Shown here piece by piece: positions 10,960 to 21,265 of a stretch of 64,000 bases of DNA. The number at the start of each line of letters is the position of its first letter. Within the stretch, counting starts at the first letter, position 1. Below the pieces are notes generated by a model. That model was not told the DNA's origin. It saw only the letters and a list, made by a program, of their open reading frames with translations, and did not search any database. The translations under genes and the position numbers were made by a program. This stretch comes from Tomocerus qinae (taxonomy: Eukaryota; Arthropoda; Collembola; Entomobryomorpha; Tomoceridae). The stretch is from the NCBI GenBank assembly GCA_020055645.1, contig CM034546.1, positions 131,647,875 through 131,711,874 of the forward strand, given 5' to 3'.

Positions 10960-12832
10960 TTTGTCTTCGTTTTTTCAGATTGTGGGTGCCTTGAGTACAT
11001 AATGGCTCAATTTTTCCTGAAAGACCTAATTTCCTTGCCACGTCTGCTTCTAACATTGTGCATGTAGATCCTCCATCTAAAAATGCATATGTTTTCATTG
11101 TTCCCAGTGGACCTTGGAGAACTACTGGCAGCACCTTCAAAAGAATGGAGTTACTGTACACTGTCTGTACACAATTAGTAGATTCCAATGAATGAACATT
11201 TTCAGTATTAGATTTTTCTACTGCAAAATCTTGTTCGTGCAGTAAAACGTGATGTTTTCTCGGGCAGTCATCAATCCCGCAAGTCTTTTTCTTCTTACAG
11301 TCGACAATTTTGTGTGACGGGCTTAAGCAGGAGAAACATAATCCTTTTTCCCTAGCAAAATCTCTTCTTCTTTTTGAATTCAGCTTCAAAAATTTCTTGC
11401 AGGTTAAGATGGTGTGACCATCCAGTTGACAAAATACACAAGCTTTGCGATCATCTTCACTTTTATCCTTGAGAGCAAAAATCATTTCTCGCTGAGGTTT
11501 CTTCCAATCATTCCGTTTTTCGTTATTGTTATTACTTCTGGGCTCAAAGGGTTGTGGAAGATTGACATTACTAATCGCATTAGCTAAATCATACATCCAA
11601 TCAGAGAAATGAATTAGGCTTGCCTTTCCTTTGCATTCATAATGAACGCATTTTGCCCAGTCAATCTTCAAGTGACTAGGTAGCTTTCCCACAAGTTCAC
11701 TCAACAATTGAGGATTCCAGATGTGACCAGTACTACCAAGAACTTCCATCGTCGTAACCAGATTCCTCACAGCATTAGCATAATCAATGATGCTGTGTAA
11801 TTTATGCTCACTTGGTGACGGTGTTTTCTTGGCTTTGTCAATCAACACTTCGATAATATAATCCGGTTTTCCAAATCGGATTTCTAGAGTTTCAATTACA
11901 TTCTGTACATTTTCTGGGACAATAAGTAATGAATTTACGGTTTCTTTAGCTTTTCCCTTGAGACACTTCTGTAGTCTGTGCATATTTTCTACATCAGTGT
12001 ATCCACAGGCTTTCGTTGATCTCCGAAATTCCGTTATAAAATTAGGCCAATCCTCGGGAGATCCAGAAAAAATTGGGAGATCCCGTCCCATCGCGTTTCT
12101 TGCTAATATTTTCTGAGAGGTATCATCAGATTTCTTGTTTGCCAGTGATGTGATTGCATCGGTGAAACGACTCAACAGATCAGTCATCCCTGACTGTGTA
12201 TTCTTTGTTTCTTCAGACTTGCTATGACATTTGACAGACTTGACTGGACTACATTCTGTTGGAGGGATTTTTTCAGTGAAATCCGACTGCTCTTTTATCC
12301 AGTCATCTGTTTTCTGATAAGAACTGACTTCTTCAACGTCCAAATCATCAATAGCTTGACTTTTGTTCTCATTTTCTTCTTGTTCCCTAATTTTGGCAAG
12401 AAGAATTTCTTTCCGCTTGGCGGCCAATAATTTTTCGTGCTTTGCAACAATTTCCATTTCCTCCAGCTCCGCTTCCAGACGCCGGCTCTCACTGTTAGCT
12501 TTTGAGGCTGCTCCTGCGGATTTTTCTGTGGAAATGTTGCTATTCTTGGACAAACTTTTGCTGGTACTTGATGCGACAGATGAGAAAAGATTTCTCCGAG
12601 TGAAAGTAGGAATGTCTCTGTCCCTTGTTTCGGAAATAGCACCTGCGGGATCCTTCTGACGGCGGCGGCATTTTTGTAGAACACTTGCAGGATATTCAAC
12701 ATTTCTCCATACAGAGCCCTTTCCAGTTCCACCAGTATCAAGAATTTTTCCGTACATTTTTCGGCAACTCCGACGGACATCGAGACCATGTTCCTCTTCC
12801 ACTACTTGAGCTGTGCTTTTCATCTGTTTCAT
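10952..12832 (-). CDS. gag: BEL/Pao gag with protease start
   Basis: A 626-aa frame forming the capsid part. The N-terminus is charged and coiled-coil-like (ELEEMEIVAKHEKLLAAKR). A BEL-type capsid segment follows (LPIFSGSPEDWPNF, about residue 250 onward). Two cysteine/histidine clusters follow: CVFCQLDGHTILTC near 463, then a second near 500-530. The last 60 residues hold the retropepsin active site DGGST (about 584), so the protease begins in this frame. The frame stops at TAG just after it overlaps the pol start by 8 bp. Lacking the usual fusion to pol is the only visible defect. Confidence 0.9.
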   Translation of the reverse strand: MKQMKSTAQVVEEEHGLDVRRSCRKMYGKILDTGGTGKGSVWRNVEYPASVLQKCRRRQKDPAGAISETRDRDIPTFTRRNLFSSVASSTSKSLSKNSNISTEKSAGAASKANSESRRLEAELEEMEIVAKHEKLLAAKRKEILLAKIREQEENENKSQAIDDLDVEEVSSYQKTDDWIKEQSDFTEKIPPTECSPVKSVKCHSKSEETKNTQSGMTDLLSRFTDAITSLANKKSDDTSQKILARNAMGRDLPIFSGSPEDWPNFITEFRRSTKACGYTDVENMHRLQKCLKGKAKETVNSLLIVPENVQNVIETLEIRFGKPDYIIEVLIDKAKKTPSPSEHKLHSIIDYANAVRNLVTTMEVLGSTGHIWNPQLLSELVGKLPSHLKIDWAKCVHYECKGKASLIHFSDWMYDLANAISNVNLPQPFEPRSNNNNEKRNDWKKPQREMIFALKDKSEDDRKACVFCQLDGHTILTCKKFLKLNSKRRRDFAREKGLCFSCLSPSHKIVDCKKKKTCGIDDCPRKHHVLLHEQDFAVEKSNTENVHSLESTNCVQTVYSNSILLKVLPVVLQGPLGTMKTYAFLDGGSTCTMLEADVARKLGLSGKIEPLCTQGTHNLKKRRQNV

Positions 12833-12847
12833 AGTGCTTGTTCAGTA

Positions 12848-12862
12848 GAATTCGAAGGACCA
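12848..12862 (-). other. tRNA primer-binding site
   Basis: Two bases inside the 5' LTR the element strand reads TGGTCCTTCGAATTC. It starts with TGG, the complement of a tRNA CCA end. Which tRNA is used was not determined. Confidence 0.65.
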
Positions 12863-12864
12863 TA

Positions 12865-13132
12865 TGATACTGCCGAAATGTCTCATAAAAAGCATGCATA
12901 AACTGAAGCTTGGTAGTTTGCAGTTTTAGAACATTTATTAGCAGTAAATAACAATAAACATAGTACAATAATCACTAGTTTTCAGTACAATTCGACAGTG
13001 ACTAACTTGTGCCACTATTCTGTCTGATCTCCTATTTCTGACTCTGACTCAGACTGACTACTTTTCTGACATTGTTTGCAATAAGCAGTAAAAATGGCAA
13101 ATTAAATATGAAATAATATTAACATGGCAACA
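12865..13132 (-). repeat. 5' LTR of the BEL/Pao element
   Basis: 268-bp LTR, identical by eye to the copy at 6913-7180. It is followed immediately by the AGTAG target-site copy at 13133-13137. Confidence 0.95.
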
Positions 13133-13137
13133 AGTAG

Positions 13138-13738
13138 GTTGTCCCTTGGTAAAAGTCTGGGAATGGTTATCAACAATTCCAATTCAATAATTGTACATGA
13201 AGGAATTATTATCGGCGTTAGTAGTTTTACCACGTTTGCTGAGCTTTACAATGTTAAGGAAATCCCCATATATGTTTCTTTAGAAGGCCAATTTCATTCA
13301 TATTTAGTTATTATCTTTCTAAATTGCTTTGGAAATGTCATTTGTGAACATTAAGTATAACCTGAGTATTTCTAATTGCCATAAATTTGTATGAAATAAA
13401 TTTCTTCTTGAGAAAACAATAAAAAGGTGGATTTGGTGAACCAATAATTTAAAACCAACCTTAAATCGCTTTGCTGGATTGTTTTAAGCGGATATAAAAG
13501 TTTCTCAAGTCTATAATTGTTCTTTGCTACTAATGGGTTGTTTAAGAAGACTCTCCACGCCTCCATAGCAACCACGCGGGCCTATCTATATCACGGATAA
13601 CTTGTATAAATTATTTCGTATATAAGGGTAGTGACGTTTTTATATGCAAATGGATATCCCGTATATGGATAATGACAACTTGTAGTTAAACCAACCTAGT
13701 ATACAATATTTATACGTCTATACCGTCAAAAGTCTTAT
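13138..13738. repeat. Duplicated spacer downstream of receptor copy 3 (MITE-free copy)
   Basis: Matches 4110-4319 plus 4571-4745 in order. The point corresponding to the 4320-4570 MITE (near 13352) is an empty site: the CATTAAGTA here corresponds to CATTAAATA before the MITE. No gene found. Confidence 0.6.
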
Positions 13739-15837
13739 TTATCTAGCAACGAGCATTTTCATCGTGGCTCTGCTGACAGTGATAATGTATTTGGCGACTG
13801 AAATGTTTGTCATTGTAGCAACATCTCCAATTTTGACTTTAATCGGATCCCAAGATAAACAAAATTTGTGGACGAACAATTCGGATTTCTTGTTGCGTGG
13901 GCTGGAATAAAATGTCCAAGATTTCTTACAACTTTTACTCGCTTTGTACAATTGTGCACCAGCAGTAACAATTGCTAGCCAAATGACCAAATAGCCAACA
14001 GCAGCACTAATAAACATCAATTTTTCTCCTGCACTTAGCTTAGAGAATGAAGAGACCAATATAAAATTAACAATTAAGAGTGTACGCGTCATCAAAGACC
14101 TTAGAGGCACTAAATAATATCGATATGCTTGTTCATACACTTTTATCATTATTCCGTGTGATCTCACGGTATTGACTAGCACATGGACATCTCTTGCAGA
14201 ATCCTTTGTAATTTCCGATTTTAGTCCATATCTGATTACATACGGTAATAAAAAAGGTTTGTAATAAACATTAGATAATTAAATTTACTATAATTGACTT
14301 TTATTTACATTTAATTATTATTTAGAGAAGTTTATTTTCTCTGTATGCGAATACTATTTCTGTCTGTCCGTCTGGAAATCCCTGTGCACTATAACTTTCG
14401 AACGGTTTGAACTAAACTGTTCAAATTTTCTGGGTACAATCTACAGGTAAAAAGGCCTAAAATGGGCAAAAACGGTTACACCCCCTCAGGCACGTATCCA
14501 GAAATTTGTTCAAGGGGGGTGCAGCCAAAAATATTAGCAAAAATAAGATATTTTTGCGCGAATCGGGAAAAATTTTTAGCCTGTTTTGAGAATAAACTTC
14601 TCTTTTTCTTAGATTTAGGGGGACGGCGCAGCGCCCCTCCCGACCCCTTTCTGGATACGTGCTTGCCTCTGACCGATAGGTTTTAAATTTTAAAAATAGC
14701 TAAAAATCAATGTAACTTCCGTTCTATGTATTGTAAAAAGTCATGCAATAGCTCGATTGAAAGCTGAAAAGTCCGCGGACACTACTAAATAGGTTAAAGT
14801 CATTACCTGTTAAGGGGAAAAGGATAAAAATAACTGAAAATCAAACTTCAGTTCTTTTCGTCCTACAATGTCATGTAAGAGATTGTTCGAAAGGTAATAC
14901 ATTTTGTGACATTTCTAAGCTAAAATAAACTTCTCTGTCGTTATATTGGTTTATTATAAGTAGTTTGTTTTTGTTACCTCATTTCTTCATTAATCTTAAC
15001 CAGACAGTAGATACTCATCAACACTGCTAGCAGAATCACCAGAGCACAGGTTACAATGCAATACAGCATGTAGAGAAGGAACGTGGCATAAATTAATTTG
15101 ATAGCAAAATATTGGTAACGATATTGCTTTGGAATTAAATTTGGAAGATATGCAACTTCCTCTTGAGTGTCATAGTAGAAAATGACACAGATTATTGGTA
15201 TGGAGTATAGAAATATAGTGCAAACAAGAAGAAATTGATCCAATTTGTATGCGATGTTCAACTTTGGATCCAAGTAATGACGTTCTAAATGATTTAGTAT
15301 CATGAAATCATGTTTATTATTCATAGGAATTTATCTCCTTTGTATATCGTAAACGTTGTACAATAGCAAAAACAAATGTTAAACAGCAAATGTGAATGTT
15401 AACAATGTTAAAAAAAGTCCAGATGAGAGACAATAAGATTAAAATGTTATAAATATTGAATGAAAGAAAAATGCCAACTGACCTGCAAATTGAAGCGCTG
15501 ATACTCGAGTAAGATGAAAGTGATACAGAACAGATTTTCCTTTGTTTAAAATAATTATTGTCACAAAAGAAACAAGAGCAAATGTAGCAGCAATCTCCAA
15601 ACTTTTATGATGTCCACTAAAGTTGCCCTGCGCAGTAAAAACTTTGAGCAGTCTTAAAATGCTTATTATTGTATGGGAAACGTTTGTAAACACAAAAAAT
15701 TTAAAATGCCGTCTTTTCAAATTCGAGTTTATTTCAGTCATAGTATTTTTTTTATCCAAGCCGTATGGCATAAACCCAATCTTGGCCAAGATTTTCACTA
15801 AAAATAAAAAATATTTCAAAAATGTTTTTGAAAGCAT
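13739..15837 (-). CDS. Chemoreceptor (gustatory-receptor-like 7TM), tandem copy 3
   Basis: Third and most diverged member. Exons are 15837-15483, 15284-14978 and 14231-13739 (1155 nt, 384 aa) with the same phases as copies 1 and 2. It starts MLSKTFLKYFLF, has GFMPYGL near the N-terminus and SWDPIKVKIGDVATM near the C-terminus. Intron 2 is about 750 bp, far longer than in its sisters, because it contains a family-B MITE and other filler. The frame is intact. Divergence spread along the whole protein suggests an older duplication than copies 1 and 2. Receptor role inferred from family features. Confidence 0.7.
14487..14665. mobile_element. MITE family B in receptor 3 intron 2
   Basis: Starts CAGGCACGTATCCAGA and ends with the near-perfect inverse TCTGGATACGTGCTTG. 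The family is recognised from two better copies at 59.6-59.9 kb, one of which has a perfect 8-bp duplication. No clear target duplication remains at this copy. Confidence 0.8.
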
Positions 15838-16699
15838 TTTATAGATTCTGAATTTGCTTTAATATAGCACGAAATGGAGCTTCCTACTCCTCCGGATTCT
15901 AAGTTGTGATTAGTTTTAAAAGCTGGATGCCTTCATAGATTTTGCACGGGTTAGTCCTTGAGTTGCGAAATTAAGTTAAGAAATATTAATTTTAATATCA
16001 GAGAAGTAAAGTTCATGATTTTAATCAGCCAGTATATCCAATTGGTATGTGAAATAAATTATCAAAAGCTAACCAACAACGGAAGCCAAACATTATTTTA
16101 ATGCGGGTTCTTACCGCTTAGCTGACTGAAATTGAAAGTTGTGAAATTTAGGGAGAAAGTAAATAGCTGTAATAATCAGACAATAGTAAAAGATTAAAAC
16201 GAAAAAAGGATTTGCGATCTGTGATTTACCTGTAATTATAAAATATTTGTAATCAAAACTGTTTATTGAGAAGCATTGCTGAAATTAGCACCGTTTTTGC
16301 CTTTTTATAAAAAAGGTAAAAGTAAGGTCTTAAAAAACAGTCGTTTTTCCATTTTTGGATTTGTTTCATTTACTTTAATTTACGTGTAATAGAAGCAAAA
16401 AAGGTTAAAAAGTAAAAAAGGACTGCTTCTTTAAATATTAGTACTTTTTTATAAAAAATTAGTACTTTCTTGGTTCCCTGTACGTGCGACATATTAACAA
16501 ATAATATTTTCATATTTAAGAAGTAATAGCTTCCGCTATACGTTTTTTCTATTGATACTCTGCTTTAAAAGTTAATTTCAGATTTACTATTTTTTAATCC
16601 ATAACATAATGTCTTGTGTTAAATTTATGTAGGTATTACTATTATGATATCAAAGTATAAGTTTAATACTTATGAATCCAAATTATTCTCTTGTTTCAG
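15838..16699. other. Spacer between receptor 3 and trehalase 1
   Basis: I searched this stretch for a signal-peptide exon for trehalase 1 and found none. The ATG at 16644 runs through a splice acceptor (TTGTTTCAG, 16691-16699) and is not a believable start. A decayed MITE lies at 16290-16480. Confidence 0.55.
16290..16480. mobile_element. MITE family A, decayed copy
   Basis: Keeps the interior AAAAAGG/CCTTTTT blocks and the 3' end TGGTTCCCTG. The 5' inverted repeat is missing or mutated and no target duplication is visible. Confidence 0.75.
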
Positions 16700-19033
16700 T
16701 GAAATATACTGCTATGGGGATTTACTGCATACCGTCCAAATGGCTCATCTAGAAAAGGATTCAAAAAGTTTTGTGGACATGGCTTTAAGATATCCTCCTG
16801 CAAATGTCTCAGATAACTTCAAGACGTTTATAACTGCGAATCCTAATCCGACAAAGGAACAGACTCAATTATTTGTGAATCAAAACTTTGCAAATGGAAC
16901 CGAGTTCGAAGTTTTTAATCTTACCGACTGGAAAGAAAATCCCGCCTTTCTTCAAGATATTAAAGATACTCATTTACGACAATTTGGCAAAGATTTAAAC
17001 GACATTTGGAAGGATCTAGGCCGTAAAATTAAAGATGACGTCCGAATTAATAAAGATCAATACTCAATGTACTACGTATCACATCCAGTGGTTGTTCCTG
17101 GAGGAAGATTTAAAGAATTTTACTACTGGGATTCCTACTGGATCCAGAAAGGTCTTTTGTTATCCGAAATGACTACCACGGTTAAAGGAATGATCGAAAA
17201 TTTCATAGAGATTGTCGGGAAATTGGGATTTGTACCTAATGGAGGTAATTTAGACTTTTGAGCACGAAAATTATTTTTACACTTCTCATACTAAGACAGG
17301 CATCACTGCATTAATTACTATAATAATGTGATGAGTTTATTTGCAAATTGTGTCTGTAGGACGAATTTATTACCAAAGGACCCAGCCGCCTCTTCTTACT
17401 CCAATGGTCAAAAACTATTACGATGCAACTGAAGATATAGACTTTATTAGAACCAACATTGGAGTATTGAAAGATGAATTTCAGTATTTTATTAACACTC
17501 GTATGCAAGAAGTAATTCACAATGGAAAGGTGTACCATATGGCCAGTTACAAAGTTAAACGTCATGGTCCTCGCCCTGAATCTTACAGGTAGGTCTTAAA
17601 AATTAGAAATTCCAGATTATATCTATATTTAAATTGGAGCCTTGCAACATGTGACCAAATAATTTCAAATCCCATTTCTTAAGGTCTATTTTGATGTTTA
17701 ATTGTAAATTAATAACTAACGGATAAATTAAAAAATATTCTTCAAAGGGAGGATTACCTGTTGGCAGATTACTTAAGCAAATCCCTTGCAGGAATGGGCG
17801 TGAGTCAAGAAGTTATAAATAAATCTGTTGAGAATATTTACTTTAACTTAAAAGCGGGAGCCGAGTCTGGGTGGGATTTCTCTTCAAGATGGTTTGTCCC
17901 ACTGCCAAACAGTCATGAAATGGGTAATTAAGAAGCAGACTTCATTGTTTGTATTTAGTGTTGGTATTCTATGAGTTAAAAATTTATTACACTTACAAAA
18001 AATATGAAATTTTTTTACAACAATCTGTATCTGATATTTTGTCAGGGGATCTTATCAATACAAGAACCTCGGAAATCATTCCTGTTGACTTGAACGGATT
18101 TCTATACTGGAATGCGGTCCTCTTGAAAGAATTCTGCGTTTTGGTAATGATAAAATAAATGGTCAAACTTTTACTAAAAGTATGATTTAATTCTCGATGA
18201 CAAGAAATTTCTGTTTTAGGTTGCAAATGTTACATTGTGCGATCCTGTCATGTTCGAAAATCATGCAAAGCAGTTGAAAGAGGCCATTAATGAAGTTCTT
18301 TGGGATGAAGAGGCTGGTTCTTGGTTTGATTACGATACAGTTCGTAGAGAGCGGAGAAATGCATTTTATCCTACAAATCTAGTTCCTCTCTGGGTCAAGG
18401 CACATCACAATGACTCAATACCTAAAGTGGTGAATTATTTAAAGAATTCCGGAGCGTTAGCTTATCCCGGTGGACTTCCTACTTCTCTTTTCCAGACGGG
18501 TCAACAGTGGGATTTCCCTAATGGATGGGCACCTTTGCAGCATATCGCGGTAGAAGCATTGGAACACAGTGGAAATCAAGAAGCAAAGAATATAGCTTAT
18601 GATCTAGCCCGGAAATGGGTGCAGAGCAATCATCTAACTTTCGTAAAACAGGAAGCCATGTTTGAAAAGGTTAAAATCCTCCCTTTAATATCAATTTACA
18701 AATTATGTCTTAATACTGATTATAAAGAGTTATTTACAATTATTTTAGTATGACGTCACTGTAGTCGGGAGTCAAGGCGGTGGTGGGGAGTACGGAGTTG
18801 TACTAGGATTCGGATGGTCCAATGGTGTCATATTAGATTTTCTTAAAATGTACGGAGACCGACTTGAGAGTCTACCAGATATCATTAGTCCATCCAGTAC
18901 CCCTCCTGGTGGTACAACTACCCCACCTAGTGGAACAACTACAACGGGAGCAGCCGGTGGGGCTGGAAGTTTTACACCTCAGTCTACTTCAATAACCATA
19001 GTCGTTGTTGTCTTGTTATCTTATTTATTTTGA
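16700..19033 (+). CDS. Trehalase 1 (GH37), first exon not found
   Basis: Would hydrolyse trehalose to two glucose molecules outside the cell. Exons seen: 16700-17244, 17360-17588, 17748-17923, 18046-18143, 18220-18669 and 18749-19033, all GT-AG. Family marks in order: PGGRFKEFYYWDSYW (signature 1), ESGWDFSSRW with the catalytic Asp, QWDFPNGWAP (signature 2), MFEKYDV with the catalytic Glu across the last junction, then the GGGGEYG loop. The C-terminus is a Thr/Gly/Pro-rich linker and a hydrophobic tail (ITIVVVVLLSYLF), suggesting a GPI anchor or membrane segment. Exon 2 opens mid-codon and needs an 89-nt-type first exon like that of trehalase 2, which I cannot find upstream. It may be distant, lost, or replaced. 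Polyadenylation signals follow at about 19046. Confidence 0.88.
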
Positions 19034-21190
19034 AGCTTCCATTCTAAATAAATAATGTGATCCTAAGTTCATGTTAAAAAATAAACATGAATAGAAACTA
19101 TTTAAAGGAAATTTTATGGGGTTAATGTTATTATAAACTTACAACAGTTACAAAAAAAGGTTATAACATGACTGGCGAACTTTCGAAGTCCAAGAGACCA
19201 ATGCTAGAATATAAAACTACGATTGTAATTTAAAAATTCCTAGTCGTGACCACAAAACTAGAATTAGAATAAGAATTCATATCCAGGGAACAAAAAAGGA
19301 CCTTTTTTGCCATTTTTATAAAAAAGGTAGTAGCACGATTTTAAAAAAGCCGTCCTTTTTTGCCTTTTTACCTTTTTCGTGTAGCAGCTTGTCCCATTTA
19401 CTTCCACTTTACATGTAAATAAGGAGAAAAAGGCAAAAAGGACTGCTTTTTAGTACTATTAACCTTTACCAAAAAAGGAGTACCTTTTTTGTTCACTGTT
19501 CATATCCCTGTTCTCTTATCACCCTATTCTTAAAATATGAAATAACTGTAAACAATCCCTTACATAACAGCTTTCCATTAGGTGGTTGTAGTTTTTTCAC
19601 AAATTTCTTTAGGTATTAAAATGTTTATACAATATTGCACAAGAATGAGCCAGAGAGCCAGCTGCACAGAGGCGTTACGTAAGAATTACAATTGGCTTCT
19701 CAGTACTCCAAAAATGGTTATCTCAGATATTTAATGGTACTGCGTATGTGAACTTTAGGAGGGGACGCATCAACGAATGACTTTCACAAGAAGCGCAAGA
19801 TTACCATTTTTCGCCCTTTTTAAGGAAAAGTCATCCTTTTTGAATCGAGCCTCGCTCTCACTAAATACGTGTCTTGTGGACATAGTCTCCTCATTTATCC
19901 CAAATCTCTACATTAGACAGACTTCTGATGATTCTATTTTCTTTTTGATGTAAACCTACATTTACTGTATGATGTGTATAACCATCTACCTGCTCCACAT
20001 GGGCGTTATCACTATTTTACTGGACAGGATGTGACGCAATTATAAAAAACTGCATCATATTCGCAACAAATCAGTAAAATAACAGCATTAAAGTTAGTAT
20101 GCATAATGTAATAAAGTTAGTCGGGCGAGACAAAAACTCTCAACTGCATTATAATAGCAACTTTGACCCTGATAAGTACAAACTTTAAAAATCACTCAGA
20201 TATTCTAAGAGTATAGGTTTTATAATGAAATATCAGAATTTTAAATACTGGATTCATTGTAATTTTATCCATCGTCACGTCCCATTCAAAAAAGTTGTTC
20301 TTAGGTTTAGAACATTTCTATAGCTGACTAAATATAAATTTGTAAGTCATAGAAGTTTATTCACTAATTTAATTTCACATCCAGATTTCTTTATCCTGTG
20401 AAATAAATCTTCTCGTTATAGTAACAATTTTTACTTGACACTATTAATTGGACAAATAATTGGAGAATTCCCAGTGTAAGATATTTCCAGGCAAGTTTTC
20501 CACTGCATTATCTTTTTATATAATAAGTATCCAAAATATTTCAATGGACGTTGGACTTTACTAGTTTCTCAAAATTTTCCAAATTAATTACATTATGTAG
20601 GTACATCAATCTTGATAGCGCAGTATTTCTGATAACTTTTTGCGCTAAGAATTTAATGCTCTCTGACAAGAAACTAATATTTGTAGCGTATTGTTTATTT
20701 GGTGTTTCTAAAGTATAAGCTTTAGTATCTTAACCTCTAAATGTCAAAAATTGATGAATCAGCATTCAGCATGCATTTGCCTCATACCCCAAAATAATAT
20801 TAAACCCGATTGAATGCGAGGGATAACGTAATTATTATGTCATTCGCTGTTAATTTCTCTTTCAACCTGTTCAAGTTATCTAATCGGTGTTTTTCCATTA
20901 AATAAATCATCATTGAACTTGGTGTAAGTAAACAATTATGCAATGATAATCCTTAATGGTTTTCTATGATGGGGTACATAATAATACAATTAAAACTGTT
21001 TGTGAAGTAGGTATCCGCTATTGATAACGATGTAGTAGACAATAAAGGTTGTTGTATTTTATGATAAAAGATAATGCGGACTAAGGCGAACTTGCTATTG
21101 AGATTATGTGGAGTGACACAGTGACAGATTATCGTTGAAAGTAAATTCAACCAAGTTCAGAGTAGAATACGTAAACTGGAAACAAAATGT
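19034..21190. other. Spacer between the trehalase genes
   Basis: Holds the 3' end of trehalase 1 and one MITE (19284-19498). No other gene or clear repeat seen. Confidence 0.5.
19284..19498. mobile_element. hAT-type MITE, family A, with perfect TSD
   Basis: 215 bp, starting CAGGGAACAAAAAAGG and ending TTTTTTGTTCACTG. Flanked on both sides by TTCATATC (8 bp). Confidence 0.88.
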
Positions 21191-21198
21191 TATAAATA
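21191..21198 (+). promoter_or_regulatory. TATA box of trehalase 2
   Basis: TATAAATA lies 75 bp before the ATG. About 30 bp downstream is ACAGTTTATT (near 21222), a reasonable initiator. Predicted 5' UTR of about 45 nt. Inferred from spacing only. Confidence 0.6.
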
Positions 21199-21265
21199 AG
21201 TCCACGGTAATAATTAATCGACACAGTTTATTCATTGAATCAGCTAAAGGAAGAAAGTACAAAAA

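Larger units (their letters stand above)
6913..13132 (-). mobile_element. Full-length BEL/Pao LTR retrotransposon
   Basis: A 6.2-kb element on the minus strand. Two 268-bp LTRs (6913-7180 and 12865-13132) read as identical. The insertion is flanked by the 5-bp duplication AGTAG (6908-6912 and 13133-13137). Inside, in element order, are a primer-binding site, a gag-protease frame, an RT-RNase H-integrase frame and a purine-rich tract. Domain order PR-RT-RH-IN with no envelope frame is that of BEL/Pao. Identical LTRs and long open frames mean a recent insertion. The two frames are offset by one base (see the CDS entries). Confidence 0.95.

Noticed and set aside
12738..12968. Open frames starting MYYVYCYLLLINVLK at 12738-12968 and 6828-7016
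   Set aside because: They are the same frame read out of the two identical LTRs and have no coding marks.
16644..16699. ATG at 16644 as the start of trehalase 1
   Set aside because: The frame runs through a strong acceptor (TTGTTTCAG). The paralogue shows that this acceptor is used and that a signal-peptide exon precedes it.
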